A DNA stretch of 64,000 nucleotides, taken from the NCBI GenBank assembly GCA_032622095.1, contig CP136068.1:59918025-59982024 (forward strand), read 5' to 3'. The stretch comes from Siphonodentalium dalli (Eukaryota > Mollusca > Scaphopoda > Gadilida > Siphonodentaliidae). The position numbers were made by a program, and so were the translations under genes. The notes beneath the pieces are model-generated. The model worked only from the letters and a program-made list of their open reading frames with translations, was not told the origin of the DNA and did not search any database. Shown piece after piece: positions 47,018-59,106 of the stretch (position 1 is the first letter of the stretch; each line of letters begins with the position of its first letter).

Positions 47018-47209
47018 ATGAATTACTTTAGAGCACATTTTGTTTTTTTTGATATTTATAGCCAAACTCTTTTGTTTAAAATTGAGCATGGTACCGCCAC
47101 TGACCTGTATGTGACAATAGATGGCCAACCAAGGCAACCATGTACATACATGGAGGCTATAAAATTTAAGGGGAGGGCAAGCTTATTGATGTATACTTAC
47201 ACATATTAA
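47018..47209 (+). CDS. Possible exon, unknown protein
   Basis: An open frame of 63 codons contains TDLYVTIDGQPRQPCTYMEA, which looks more protein-like than neighbouring frames, and is preceded by an acceptor-like TTTTTTTTGATATTTATAG (about 47042-47061). No known domain is recognised. The frame stops just before the hAT element at 47218. Weak evidence only. Confidence 0.12.
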   Translation: MNYFRAHFVFFDIYSQTLLFKIEHGTATDLYVTIDGQPRQPCTYMEAIKFKGRASLLMYTYTY

Positions 47210-47217
47210 ATCATAAA

Positions 47218-48176
47218 CAGTGTTCGCGCTGGACCGAAAAAAAGTTTAGCCAAAAGTTTAGCCAAATGAAAATTTTATTAGCCAAATGAAATTTTTTTTA
47301 GCCAAATGTTTTTTGGCCAAATTCAAAACAACTTTGGCCAAATTAAATCCTCATTTTCTGGGCGGTTCACAATTAATTACTAAAATATTTGTTTTAAACT
47401 TTATTTGTTACTCAGAATAAAAACACAATTAAAACAACACACAAACAACTTTAAAAACAATATTATACGAAAATAGGTATGCATCATATCACACAGGCAG
47501 ATCAATTCATAAAACATTAAAATAAAATACGGCGGGATTTCACATCGGACCATACCAATTCGCAAACATGAAACTAAATTCTATATAATTATAATCACAT
47601 AAATCTGCTAAACTAGTTGTAATAACTCTATGTCGTTGACACTATTGACACCATGGCATGACGGCCGCTAACTATTGCTTATTATAGTAAGGTGTTAACT
47701 GTGAAGCCAGGTTAATAGACGAGATGCACTTTATGATACACATTACGTAAGCATGGAGTTAAGAACTGCTCTTCTCTAATTAACAAAGCATTTAGGTATT
47801 TTATTTGACAGACTGCTTAATCAGTTACATAACCAGTATACAGCTTATGCGTTTTGACGATTAGGCTGGTTAAATGTTACAAAACAAAAATACTGATCAG
47901 ATGTCAAACAGTTGTGTAATGTCCCCTTTGTACAGCCGCCACAATTCAACCAACGCCACCATTGAGGAACGATATTTCATAAGTACGAAATACTTTCGTC
48001 ACCTAACTTCGTCTTGAATGTCGATCTATTGAGCGCTTTTATTAATTAGCTTTCCGACTCCATGCTTTCCGTTTCCATTTGGGGTCAAAAAAATGTTAGC
48101 CAAATGAAATTTTTATTAGCCAAATTCGAAAAAGATTGGCCATTGGCTAATTTGGCTACCGACAGCGCGAACACTG
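47218..48176. mobile_element. 959-bp non-autonomous hAT element, 8-bp TSD
   Basis: Inverted termini CAGTGTTCGCGCTG are perfect and are flanked by ATCATAAA on both sides (47210-47217, 48177-48184). TTAGCCAAATGAAA-type subterminal repeats occur near both ends. CAGTG termini and 8-bp duplications are characteristic of hAT. There is no transposase frame. Confidence 0.9.
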
Positions 48177-48363
48177 ATCATAAAGTCTAATTACTTGTTA
48201 TAAGCGAATCAAGCATATATTTTACTATCCTAAAAACTTTACAAACATCCATTTTAAATGTACGGTTTCCTATTTATGACACATTTTGCTCCAATTTGTA
48301 GACGAAATGGCAATTTGGTGCCCATAAAATTAAAAATAAACATAAAATAAAGTTTATAATATT

Positions 48364-48702
48364 TTATTTAGAACAATAATAGTCTAACCAAGTAGAAAAA
48401 AACAAACCATTGTCTCCAATATATATACTCTGATGACATGGATGATTTTTCTGATTTGCCCTACCCCAATGCGAACAGTGAAATTTGAGGTCCGTCGACA
48501 ACAAAATGGGATGAAATCCACAGAATGATGGATAGTCTAAGAGTCCACCATCATCTTTCATCAAGTCATTTATAAAAAATACACCCTGCTTTATCCATTT
48601 AGTGTTTAAGAGCATATGATTGTCTATTTTTATATAGTTATTCCAATAAATGGATTGGGATTGGATGTCTTGTGGGGCTGTGCTGATATCTTGATCTACC
48701 AA
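48364..48702 (-). pseudogene. L1/Tx1-like LINE ORF2, C-terminal fragment
   Basis: The minus-strand frame contains SIYWNNYIKIDN and WIKQGVFFINDLMKDDGG. These match the pattern IWNN..I.I.N....W...GI..I.DL found downstream of the RT in L1/Tx1-type ORF2 proteins. The upstream border (48702) is abrupt, running into repeats of a Helentron-like element. The RT domain that should precede it is missing. It is probably the 3' part of the same LINE whose endonuclease lies at 51748-52422 and 57350-57659. Confidence 0.55.
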
Positions 48703-51700
48703 ACCCCAAGCCTGTATTTGGTATGTGAGTTTCTCGGCCCAAAATACAGATCGAGTTCGAATATGGGTTTGATCCGACTTTTTATTACGGAGTTATGGCC
48801 CTTTTTCGACTTAGAATTCATTAATTCTGCCATAACTCAAACATTTTTTATCTGATTGGAACCAAATTTGGTGTATGAGTTTCTCAGACCAACATACAGC
48901 TTGAGTTCGAATATGGGTTTTATCGGATTTTTTTAAATGGAGTTATGGTCCTTTGACATATGATTCACACATACATGTACTTCGATAAATCAACCATTTT
49001 TCATCTGATAGGAACCAAATTTGGTATGTGAGTTTCTCAACTCAAAATACCGAACGAGTTTGAATATGGGTTAGATCCAATTTGTTATACCAGAGATATG
49101 GCCCTTTTTATGTTTACCCATACCATAGTATGGTAAACATAGTGTCGTTGCCCGGATTGACCACTCGTCGTCCGTCCGTCTGTCCGTCTGTCTGTCTGTC
49201 TGCCCGTAGACACTTTACAAGTAATGCGATAACTCAAACATTTTCTATCCGATCGAAACCAAATTTTGTATATGGGTTTCTCAGCCCAAAATACAGATCG
49301 AGTTCGAATTTGGGTTTGATCCCAGATTTTGTTACAGAGTTATGGCCCTTTTTCAACTTAGAATTCACGCATTCTGCCATAACTCAAACATCGAGTTCGA
49401 ATATGGGTTTGATCCGATTAATTTTAAAGGAGTTATGACCCTTTTTCGAGAAAAAACATTTAAAAAAAAAATTGGATTTTTTTTAGATTTAGCTCCTTGC
49501 TAAATTTAGCATATACAAACAGATACAAATATTAAATTTTGTTTGAACTTTAATAACAATAAAAAAAAAGTTTAATAATAAAAAATATTGACACTTTCAT
49601 TTATTTTAGTTTTATACGATTAATTAGGTGTGATATCCTGTTTTGAAAATATGAAGATTTTATTGCAATAGTTTCATGTAATATAATGATATCAATAAAT
49701 TACCATGTGAACATCCAGAGTATATGAGAGGACATTTTATAGATGACATATGATACAGAGCTCTGGTGGGTCAAGATAAACAACACTGGTGGCTGGCTGT
49801 TTGTTTATTCTAACTGTCAAATTGATTTATGGCAGCATAAGACTGTTGTTTATCCTATTCTTGAAATTGCATTACATGGTGAGATAAGAGCCCCCACTCA
49901 CCTATATAAGACTTAGTGTCTTCTAAATTCCATTAATTTTCTTCAAAAATAATTAACCCTTTCCAAGGTTTCCATAGACACATGCTATAATGTACATGGA
50001 CTCTTCTTCATATCTCTTAATATCTGTTGGGTATCTTTGCACACTATTCACTTATATAAATTTTGGTTTTGACTGATTAATTGATTTTTGAAAAATATAT
50101 TAACCCTTCAGACATGTGCTTTCAATTTGAAATTAAAATAACAGCTGATGGCCAATATGATTTATCTATGCAATGGGAATCAGGCAGATAAATATACAAT
50201 GACTATTGTAAGTGATGACTTGTTTTGAAAATCAATATGGTAGATGTTAGTGTTTCCAGGAACCTTATTTTCCCATTTGTTCATATTTTCATGGTTGATT
50301 GAATTTTAGGGGCCACAGAGCACTTAGAAGATTAACATTGAAGGTTGTGGCTTTTAGTGTCCAAGCTACATGTACTTGTAAAACATTGTAATGTGTGAAA
50401 CCATTTAATTGAGGGCTAACTTACTTTCTTTTATATGAACGATTTAGTGGTCATAGGGGCAAGCATCCTCATCATATTATGTCTGTATAACATTATATAG
50501 ATAATACTTTTGAATTGTATAAACTACATATATTTTTGAAAACCATGCATACACCCCTGTTATGAAACACTTAATCTTATTTAATACACAGGTCAGATCA
50601 GATCTTATATCTGTCCATGTTTGATAAAGAAATAACTGGGGAAAGGGGCGGGGTAATTAAAGTACCATTTAAATATGAGATGGAATCCCCTACATGTATG
50701 TCATTCTAAGCAGTCTGGCTTGTCAACAAATTATAATTTCTCTTTAGAAGTGAATAAATTTTGAATATCTGGCATGTCAAAAGTGTTAAAGATAGGGATT
50801 TATCACTTTTGCTTCCAATGAGTTAACTTAAACTCCTAAACATGTCCTCCGAAATCACTAAACCATTGGATCTCACAGTGAGAGGTCCTTGGGTGAATAG
50901 GGACAGAGTTATGAGATTTAAAACTACTCCTCCCCACCCCAAATACTTTAACCCTTCCTTAAGACAAATTATTTGAGCTTTTGATTCAAGTTGGGTACTG
51001 ATATATGGATTAATTCCTGTGATCATATCTTTGACAAATTATCAATTATGACTAGTCGCTATCGCCAAGGTATGGGTTAAACATCTGCCGATCGTGATCG
51101 GCCTCTCGTTAAACTAAGAATTATCCAGATTACAACCCAAGTAACTTACAATTAATGAATACCTGCTTCTCTGTGAGCAAGATAAAAGACAATATAGTTT
51201 ATTGCTTTGAGAGTTATTTATAGCCCTCATATGTTAGCTCTGTATAAGAGACACAGTTAGTGAATTATTGGATAAATTGATTTAGCTATCTTTTTAACCA
51301 CAACTTAGCCATGTGAATTTATTTAACTAGACCAATGGAGCTCTCTAAGACCTTGGATGATGGACTACATTGGATCAAACAGGGCAGAGATAGGTGATTT
51401 AACCCCTTTTACCCATTCCATGTCTTTTAACCTTTTCCATTAAATAAATAATTATATTATTTTGATATCTCACATGGCAATTTGCAACAACATGAATAGA
51501 ACTGCTCACACTATGATAGTGGTGACAGGCTCTAGAGTTTAGATGTTATATTAACCCTTCTATATTGACTCATACATTCCAATAATTTGTGTTATTACTG
51601 GTTATTATGTACATTTGTCATATACTACTTTAGATCATAACAGTATACTCTATAATTCAACATTAAAAGATTATGATTCTGATCTTAACAATTTACTATC

Positions 51701-51747
51701 GCCAAGGGATGGGTTAAACATCTGCAGATCGTGATCGGCCTCTCGTT
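48703..51747 (+). mobile_element. Helentron-like F2, outer copy (interrupted)
   Basis: The outer copy consists of 48703-49109 (three 145-bp tandem units) and 51111-51747, ending GGATGGGTTAAACATCTG, the imperfect GATCGTGATC hairpin and CTCTCGTT. It lacks a 5' palindrome, so it is truncated where it meets the LINE at 48703. The join CCCTTTTT|..CTAAGAATTA on either side of the inner copy corresponds to the uninterrupted text CTTTTTCGACTTAGAATTA in copy c (about 41370-41390), supporting nested insertion. Confidence 0.55.
49110..51110 (+). mobile_element. Helentron-like F2, inner complete copy (2.0 kb)
   Basis: The 5' end is ATGTTTACCCATACCATAG.. within a palindrome (49110-49140), then GTGTCGTTGCCCGGATTGAC, a CCGTCTGT tract (49166-49205), tandem 145-bp units and the family 3' body. 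The 3' end is GGTATGGGTTAAACAT, the hairpin GCCGATC-GT-GATCGGC, then CTCTCGTT at 51110. The 3' GGGTTAAACAT is the inverse of the 5' ATGTTTACCC, giving subterminal inverted repeats. No Rep/helicase is encoded. Confidence 0.6.
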
Positions 51748-52422
51748 TCTAAATTGCAAAAGTATTTGGTTGATTTTTCCCCTTCTACTTTCCATTTTGC
51801 TTTTGTTCTCAGAATTATTCCCTGTATTTTCTTGTCTCTTAATTCGATTAGCTCTGATTTTAATTTATCTATTTTTGCAGCGACCGATTCATCACCATTG
51901 TCGAGTATTTCCGAAAGCCTTGAAATTTCTGTCTCAAGTTTATTTTCAGATTCATTTCTTCCCTTTTTCAAATTTGAAGAGTATGCAATAGTTTGGCAAC
52001 GAATCATAATTTTTAGGGTTTCCCAAAATAGTTGATCATTGATTTTAAAAAGATTTTCCTCCCCAATGCGTATATTTTCAGTGTTATTATTCACATATTG
52101 GTCTACTACCTCAGCAATTATAGTTTTAACTAATTCTATATACTTTTTGTCTCTCAATAAACTGTTGTTAAATTTCCATGTCCCTCTGCCCCTGGGATGA
52201 CTCACAAATTGTATAGTTAAGCTCACTGGAGAATGGTCTGATTTATAACTAATATGTATATCAGATTTTTTTATGAAAGACTGAAGATCAGAGGAGACCA
52301 GGAAGTAGTCGAGCCTAGCCATTTTACTTCCTGGGCCCCTCCAACTGTATCGTTTAATGCCTGGGTTATGAAGCCTCCATGTATCGTGTAAATCTAACCT
52401 CATTTGCCAGAACTTCATTTTT
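51748..52422 (-). pseudogene. L1/Tx1-like LINE ORF2: C-terminal half of the endonuclease and start of the RT linker
   Basis: The minus-strand frame of about 225 residues carries, in order, FWQMRLDLHDTWRLHNP, YSWRGPGSKMARLDYFLVS, the catalytic SDHSPV signature of APE-type endonucleases, RGRGTWKFNNSLL, and KWKVEGEKSTKYFCNLE, which normally precedes the RT domain. The fragment is open throughout, so it is relatively young. Both ends are cut by Helentron-like copies (51747 and 52423). Part of the preceding section, including the expected GDFN motif, is missing between this piece and 57350. Confidence 0.85.
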
Positions 52423-52454
52423 ATGTTTACCCATACCATAGTATGGTAAACATA

Positions 52455-55400
52455 TAGTCTGGTCGATAAACTAAAATTTTAGGGTCAACCTAGAAAAAAT
52501 TTGGACTAAGTTGGTTTTTATATAATTTTGAAGAGGAAGCTATCCTCTATAACATATCCAAAATCCGCTAAAATCCGCTTTGAGCAATTTTTGTAATTCA
52601 AGATGGCGTCCAAGATGGCTGCCATTTTCCTATAAGTCAGCTCGATGCAATTATAGTGAGAACATCTTGTCATATGTATACACTTGTATACATTTTTGTG
52701 AAGCTATAACATAACGCCATCTTTATGTGCCACAATTGAAATTTCCCGTCCAAGATGGCCGCCAAAATGGCGACCGGAAGTGGAATTCATACGTTTTTAC
52801 TAATACTTTTAAGATAAGTTTCGGAGGTCTTGAACTGGTTGAGAATTGTGACTCTATTTTGTATATATAGCATGTTAACTGACCATTGGAACAATGAAAT
52901 ATGCTGTTCGTGGGGGTCCACACCCTTCCGATCACTCAAAAATTCGATTTTACAAAACGCGGTATAACATTTTAGTAAAGATCCCCTTTGTGATTCTGGT
53001 CACATTTCACCAAGAAGTGGGAAGAACTGTGCAATGTAAGTGATCCATTCTATATCTTATTGATATTCGAACTGAATGGTACCAAAATTGTCACTTTGGC
53101 TCAAAATGGCTGTCAAAATGGCCGCCAAAATATGGAAAAATGTTAATTATTATCCCAACGTGCCATGCAACCGCTTACACGTTATGGTGATGTACACAAA
53201 TGGCTATTCCGTATTATATACATTGAATACCAACATTTCTTATACACCTTGATTAATTTTTACTATTTACCATTCTGAAATCACCAGAATTATGTGATTT
53301 TTCTATCACAAACAGCATCAAACTCGGCAAAAAATCACTATCTTTAGTATCAAAGGTTCTTTTTATTTTGATATGCCTTAAATATGACATAGTGTGGTGT
53401 TTTAGACAATATTACTCAAGATTACATGCAAAATGGCAACCAAATTTAGTAAAAAGTTTATATTCCGAACATTATTCTCGGTTGTTCCGAAATGGTAGCA
53501 AATTGTGACTCACTTGGTTATTAAAGATGCTACTTAATCAACGGACAACTTAATCTTATATTATGGTTGTCCCAAAACCTTATGGGGCACGACAAATTAA
53601 TTTTAAGGGATGGGTATGAATTTTGCCTCACCAGTGGTCATACAGTCTCACTCCCTGTATATATACATATTTGCGACACCCATGGCCATATAGCCACTCA
53701 AGATATACATATACACCCAACCCAAAACCATAGAGTCACTCTAGGTATATACATATAACCTCACAAAAGTGGCCTTACAGCCATTCTAGATATATCAATG
53801 TCTCGTACCGCGCATACGGCCATTCATACACTCCAGACTTGCATATACACCTGACCCATGACATTTCAGCTTCTCGCTGTATACGCATAAACCAGATTCG
53901 TGATCATAGTCACTCCTTGTATATCAATTCACCCCACCATTAATTTTGTCATACTGTCAATCCCCATATACATATGTACATATTGGCCGTGCCATGGCCA
54001 TGTAGTCACTCATGATATACATATACACCTCACCCATGACACAGCGTCACTCCAGGTGTGTATATATACCTCACCAATGGCCATACAACCCTTAGATATA
54101 CCAATACCCCGCACACACGGCCATTCGTACACGTCAGACTTGCATATACAGCTCAATCGTGACAATTCAGCCACTCGCTGTATACATATACACCCTCTCC
54201 ACGAGCATTCAGCTAGTTACTGTATGCTTGTACACACCACCAAAGACAATACAATAGTACATATTAACATATACATCCCATCCATCACCATGAGGTTGCT
54301 CTCTATATACACTAGCCGACAATGGCCATCAAAGTGTACTCCAGGTATGCATATACACTTCAACAATGACCGTGCAGTCATTCCGTGTATACATATACAC
54401 ATTGCCCATAACCACACAACCACACCCTATTTATACATACACCCATCCATTACCATACATCCAACATGTGTATACATATACACCCGCCCATGACAATACA
54501 TCCACCCAATGTACATATGTACAGCCCACCACTGACCACACAATCACTCCATGTATACATACAGGACAGTGTAGCTGCTCTCGTTATGACCATACACCAC
54601 TTCAATGACCAGACAGCCACTCACTGTAAACATGTTCACATCACACATCAGCATACAGCTACTCCTTATATACATCTCACTATGGACATCCCATCCATGA
54701 CCATATAGTCACACATTGTATAACTATTCACACCATTCATGAATACAATAGTTCCATGTATACCTACTCACATCGCCTATGACCAGACAATCAACAGACA
54801 TACACACTGTATTAAGTTGATCAATGTTGATGCTAATGGACCAGAATAGCCACTTAATATGATCCATCTCAGTTCGGTTTCAACGTTCTGCCCATTTCCG
54901 TTCAAAAACAAGGAAGCTTTACGCAAAATCCATATTGCATTCATCAAAATGAATTTGTCATGACTCGTAGGGTACCGGGGCAATCAGAATAGAACATTTA
55001 GTTGATTAAGTAGCACGTGAGTCACAATTGATTATGTATACATATACACCACATATGTTTATGTATATCATAATGTTTACCAACTTGGTTGCCATTTTGG
55101 AAGCCATCTTGAGTAATTTTGTCTAACACAACTCAGTGTGACACATGTAACACATATCAAAACAATAAGCATCTTTGATACCAAACATAGTTCCATTTTA
55201 CTTTCAAAATATAGCTCAAACCTGAACAGCGATTTTTTTTGCCGATTTTGATATCAGGATTGTGACAGAAAATTTCGAATAATTCTGGTAATTTCAGTGG
55301 TTAAAATAGTAACAAAATACCAAAGGTGCATCAGAAATGTTAGTACTCAAGCTATATAAGACATACTAGTCAACTGTGTGCATCACCCTAACTTGTAAGC

Positions 55401-56105
55401 GGTTGCGTGGCACGCTGGGATAATAATTAACATTTTCCATATTTTGGTGGCCATATTGGCAGCCATTTTGAGCCAAAGTGACAATTTTGGTACCTTTGAA
55501 TTCGAATATCAATAAGATATAGAATGGATCAGTTACATTGCACAGTTCTTCCCACTTCTTGATGAAATATGATTAGAATCTTGGGGATCTTTTGTGAAAT
55601 GTTATACCGCGTTTTGTAAAATCGATTTTTTGAGTTATCAGAAGGGGTGTGGACCCCACGAACAGCATATTTCATTGCTCCAATTGTCATTTAACATGCT
55701 GTATACAAAATAAAGCCAAAATTCCCAACCAGTTCCAAACCACGGACACTTATCTTAAAGATATTATTAAAAAAACGTAAAAAATCCACTTCCAGTCGCC
55801 ATTTTAGTGGCCATCTTGTACGGGGAGTTCCAATTTTGGCACATAAAGATGTCGTTATGTCTTAGCTTCACAAAAATGTATACATGTGTATATATATGAC
55901 AATATGTTCTCACTATAATTGCATCAAGCTGACTTATATGAAAATGGCAGCCATCTTGGACGCCATCTTGAATTACAAAAAAATGCTCAACGCGGATTTT
56001 AGCGGATTTTGGATATGTTATGGAGGATATATTCCTCTTCAAAATGATATACAAACCAACTTAGTCCAAATTTTTTCTAGGTCAAACCTTTTATCGACCA
56101 GACTA
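52455..56105. mobile_element. 3.65-kb foldback element, TIR TAGTCTGGTCGATAAA, TSD ATA
   Basis: TAGTCTGGTCGATAAA at 52455 is inverted as TTTATCGACCAGACTA ending at 56105. The arms extend inward for about 1.15 kb (to about 53632 and from about 54903) at roughly 85-90% identity by eye. Both contain GTCCAAGATGG and ACAAAACGCGGTATAACATT. ATA is duplicated (52452-52454, 56106-56108). The uninterrupted site GGTAAACATAGTGTCG exists in the sister copy at 49133-49148, proving the insertion. No transposase is encoded. A 3-bp duplication occurs in Harbinger-like and some other groups. Confidence 0.85.
53633..54900. repeat. Minisatellite loop of the foldback element
   Basis: Units of roughly 45-60 bp combine GTATACATATACACC and CCATGACCATACAGYCACTC, with many variants. 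The 197-codon frame at 53900-54493, rich in Thr, His, Ile and Tyr, comes from this repeat and is not a gene. Confidence 0.8.
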
Positions 56106-56413
56106 ATAGTGTCGTTGCCCGGATTGACCACTCGTCGTTGGTCCGTCTGTCCGTCTGTCTGTCCGTCTGTCCGTCTGTCCGTAGACACTTTACGAGTAAT
56201 GCGATAACTCAAACATTTTTTATCCGATCGAAACCAAATTTTGTATATGGGTTTCCTTTTATCGACCAGACTAATAGTGTCGTTGCCCGGATTGACCACT
56301 CGTCGTTGGTCCGTCTGTCCGTCTGTCTGTCCGTCTGTCCGTAGACACTTTACGAGTAATGCGATAACTCAAACATTTTTTATCCGATCGAAACCAAATT
56401 TTGTATATGGGTT
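56088..56413. repeat. Tandem duplication across the foldback/Helentron junction
   Basis: The block CCTTTTATCGACCAGACTAA .. ATATGGGTTTC (about 56088-56257) is repeated at 56258-56413. It copies the last bases of the foldback element plus the first part of the Helentron body, so it arose after the insertion. The copies differ mainly in the number of CCGTCTGT units. Confidence 0.85.
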
Positions 56414-57349
56414 TCTCACCCCAAAATACAGATCGAGTTCGAATATGGGTTTGATCCGATTAATTTTAAAGGAGTTATGACCCTTTTTCGAAAAAAATTT
56501 ACTTTTAACTTTTATAATAATAAAAAAAAAAATGTCATTGACATTGTCATTTGTTTTCATTTAGATATTGATGGTTATGATAAAAGTTGATAAAAAGATT
56601 TCCAATGTGGACCTTTAATTTTTTAAAATAATTAAAAAGTTTTTAAGTTAAAAAAATTTGAAAAACTAACACCATTATAACTCTGCCAAGGGTACCCCGA
56701 ATCACCACACCAAATTTGATTAAATCGGTCCAAAATCTTGTGTTATGTACTGGTAAATCTGTTTGGAGCAACATTAAATCCAATTGCCTTTGGACTACTT
56801 AGCTATTGATAAGGCTATATTATTTTCTGATGTCTCTTATGCCAATGTGAAAATAATCTGATAAAGAAGGCTATGGTATCTAATTTAAAATAAAGATTCA
56901 ACAATAAACATCACATGCTATTAACAGTAGACATCTCTGCTGCAGAGTTATATCTTCAGATGGTCTGATATCATTATAATTGTTATTGGTTTAATAGAGG
57001 TCAGTGTTCAACATAAACAATTCCTGTGATATTTTGACAGCTCTGCTATATAATTGATATTAATGGGTCAGTGGTGAGGTTGCTTATCTGTATACTAGGA
57101 CACATTATTATTGTAAACTTAAATTGGACTCACCTACACATTTAACCCATGGGCTGTGGTGGTTTAGCATTACAGATCCTGTACCAGTGCATTCTCTTAT
57201 ATAAATGCCAGTGACCCATAAATTCCAATAATTTGTGTTATGTACATTTGTCTATAATAGTACATAACAGTATACTCTATAATTCAACACCAAAACTCTC
57301 ATTTATCCGATCATATTAAATTTTTATCGCCAAGGGATGGGTTAACATC

Positions 57350-57659
57350 TGCCGATCGTAATATCAAGAATGATGTAATTTCCACCGTCATCAGCCACTA
57401 TTTCGTGTATTTCATATTGGATTGAATTTTTAAAAATAATGGCCACCCCTGTTTTAGCACTGGAAAATGAAGAAAAAATGGCTTCATAACCCCATTCCAA
57501 CCTCCATCTTTTTTCTGTTTCTTTACTTGAATGCGTATCAATTAACAAAGAAATATCATACCTAGCTCTACATCTATTAAATAAATCTCTACGCTTTACA
57601 TGGTCAGACGACAACCCACGACAGTTCATGGCTCCAATTGATATATTAGCCATTTTCAA
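57350..57659 (-). pseudogene. L1/Tx1-like LINE ORF2: N-terminal endonuclease
   Basis: The frame starts at ATG 57659 with MKMANISIGAMNCRGL, followed by KRRDLF, LLIDTHSSKETEKRW (the position of the usual QE/DTH metal-site motif), WGYEAIFSS, GVAIIFKN and YIILDI. This is the start of an APE-type endonuclease of the L1/Tx1 clade. After about 100 residues the frame enters the truncated 3' end of Helentron-like copy d. The downstream half is at 51748-52422. Confidence 0.85.
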
Positions 57660-59106
57660 TATTCAATCAAGATAACAATCATATCATTGATTATCCGTCT
57701 TAAATATCTGCTTTCAATTTTTTATATTGTAACATGTATAAGAGTTCAAATAAAAAAGTAATGAACGATGAAATGTATGCATGATCTTAGTTTTTTTATC
57801 AACAATAACAACGGACTTCTGGTGTTTGACAGTGTATGTATTATAAAAGGTAAATACATCTGGATATGCAACAACAGTCATGAAGGCTTTAAGTGGTTTT
57901 ACCTTCAATATGTATTTGTAGATATCCAATACTTCTCATTTCCTTTTACGGTACATGGGCTCCAATTTTGTGATGTTCTTTTTGTGTCTTTATAATGATC
58001 TCCTAAATTTGTATGAGTAACTTACTGTTTGGTTAATTCCATTCAATATTTATTATCGTATTTAAATTTTTCAGTTTATTTATTTTTTATTTTTATTTTT
58101 TGGTTCATTTTCAAAAAAACTTGAATATATATTTTGTCAAGTTCTCCGACCCGCAATGATGACATTGGCTGGTTCACACTCTGGGCACAAGAGTCATTTC
58201 CATGTATATCTCTGCGCAGAGAGTAATTCAGCCACAATAATCGCCTACTCTTGAGGTACATTGTTTTGGTTTAAAATGTACCTCATGTAAAAAAAACAAA
58301 ACAAAATTTCCTCCTTTGACAAAGTGAACCATTGGAAGCAACAAGTTTTGCCTTGTGCTTTTCCCCATTAACATAAATAAATGAGTATACTATTGTGAGT
58401 AACAATTTGTTTTCCCACATGTTTAACATTTTTGATACATACAACAACATAAATATATTTTCCTCGCGTGATACAACCATATACATTGGCATACATATAT
58501 ATATATACATATATAATTTACAACGTGCTTCCGTGTGAACAACATTTCAGACATTCATAATTATCCTTATTTCCATTTTGCTATTCTAGGGGGCTGACCA
58601 GTACTTAAAACTACCTTTCGATGATAAACAATTGGTCCAACAGTTAAATCTTGTTAATGATGTTGTCGAGCCTCATTGATAACTGTTTATTATAGATATA
58701 GTGAGATTTTGCTTGTTAATACTTGAAAACCGCCCCAAAACATTGTTAAATTGTCTTAGGTACTTGGAAGTTAAGTACCGGTATTAATGAAAGGAAAAGT
58801 GCATATAGGTAGCAATGTCATGATGTGTGAGAAAACAGGAAGTATATCTCTTGCAGTCTCCCAGAAGGGCTAAAATTGTGCAAATTTACTCACAGAATAC
58901 TATTGGTCCAATGACTAAGTACCAGTAGTTTGGAAATTTAGGGGGAAAACAAAACTCCACACAATACCTCCAAGGCAGATATAGAGCTTTATTTTCTTCC
59001 CAAGATTTTCTTGTAGCTTATCAGGTATGTGTACCTGTATTGTTTAATAAATATAAATATATATATATATATATGGGTTTACAATTTTATTTATTCATGA
59101 AACAGT
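57660..59106. other. Region between LINE ORF1 and ORF2, origin unclear
   Basis: About 1.45 kb lies between the stop of ORF1 and the start of ORF2, long for a LINE intergenic spacer, so it may hold another insertion. It is AT-rich, with short AT microsatellites at 58495-58515 and 59060-59075. No terminal repeats were found. Confidence 0.35.

Larger units (their letters stand above)
52423..57359 (+). mobile_element. Helentron-like F2, copy d, split by a foldback element
   Basis: 5' palindrome 52423-52454 (inner TACCATA-G-TATGGTA), then the foldback insertion, then GTGTCGTTGCCCGGATTGAC from 56109, a CCGTCTGT tract, tandem units and the family 3' body. It ends GGATGGGTTAACATCTGCCG at about 57357; the terminal hairpin is cut midway. 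It interrupts the endonuclease of the L1/Tx1-like LINE. Confidence 0.6.

Noticed and set aside
48730-49420. tRNA B-box-like motif GAGTTCGAATATGG
   Set aside because: It recurs once per 145-bp tandem unit, with no A-box or cloverleaf around it; not a tRNA gene.
53900-54493. 197-codon frame rich in Thr, His, Ile
   Set aside because: Lies within the minisatellite loop of the foldback element; the apparent repeats are the 45-60 bp DNA units, in a region with no coding signals.
52455-56105. Large inverted repeat as an assembly inversion artefact
   Set aside because: The arms differ at roughly 10-15% of sites and the insertion has a clean duplication with an empty site in a sister copy, so it is a real element.
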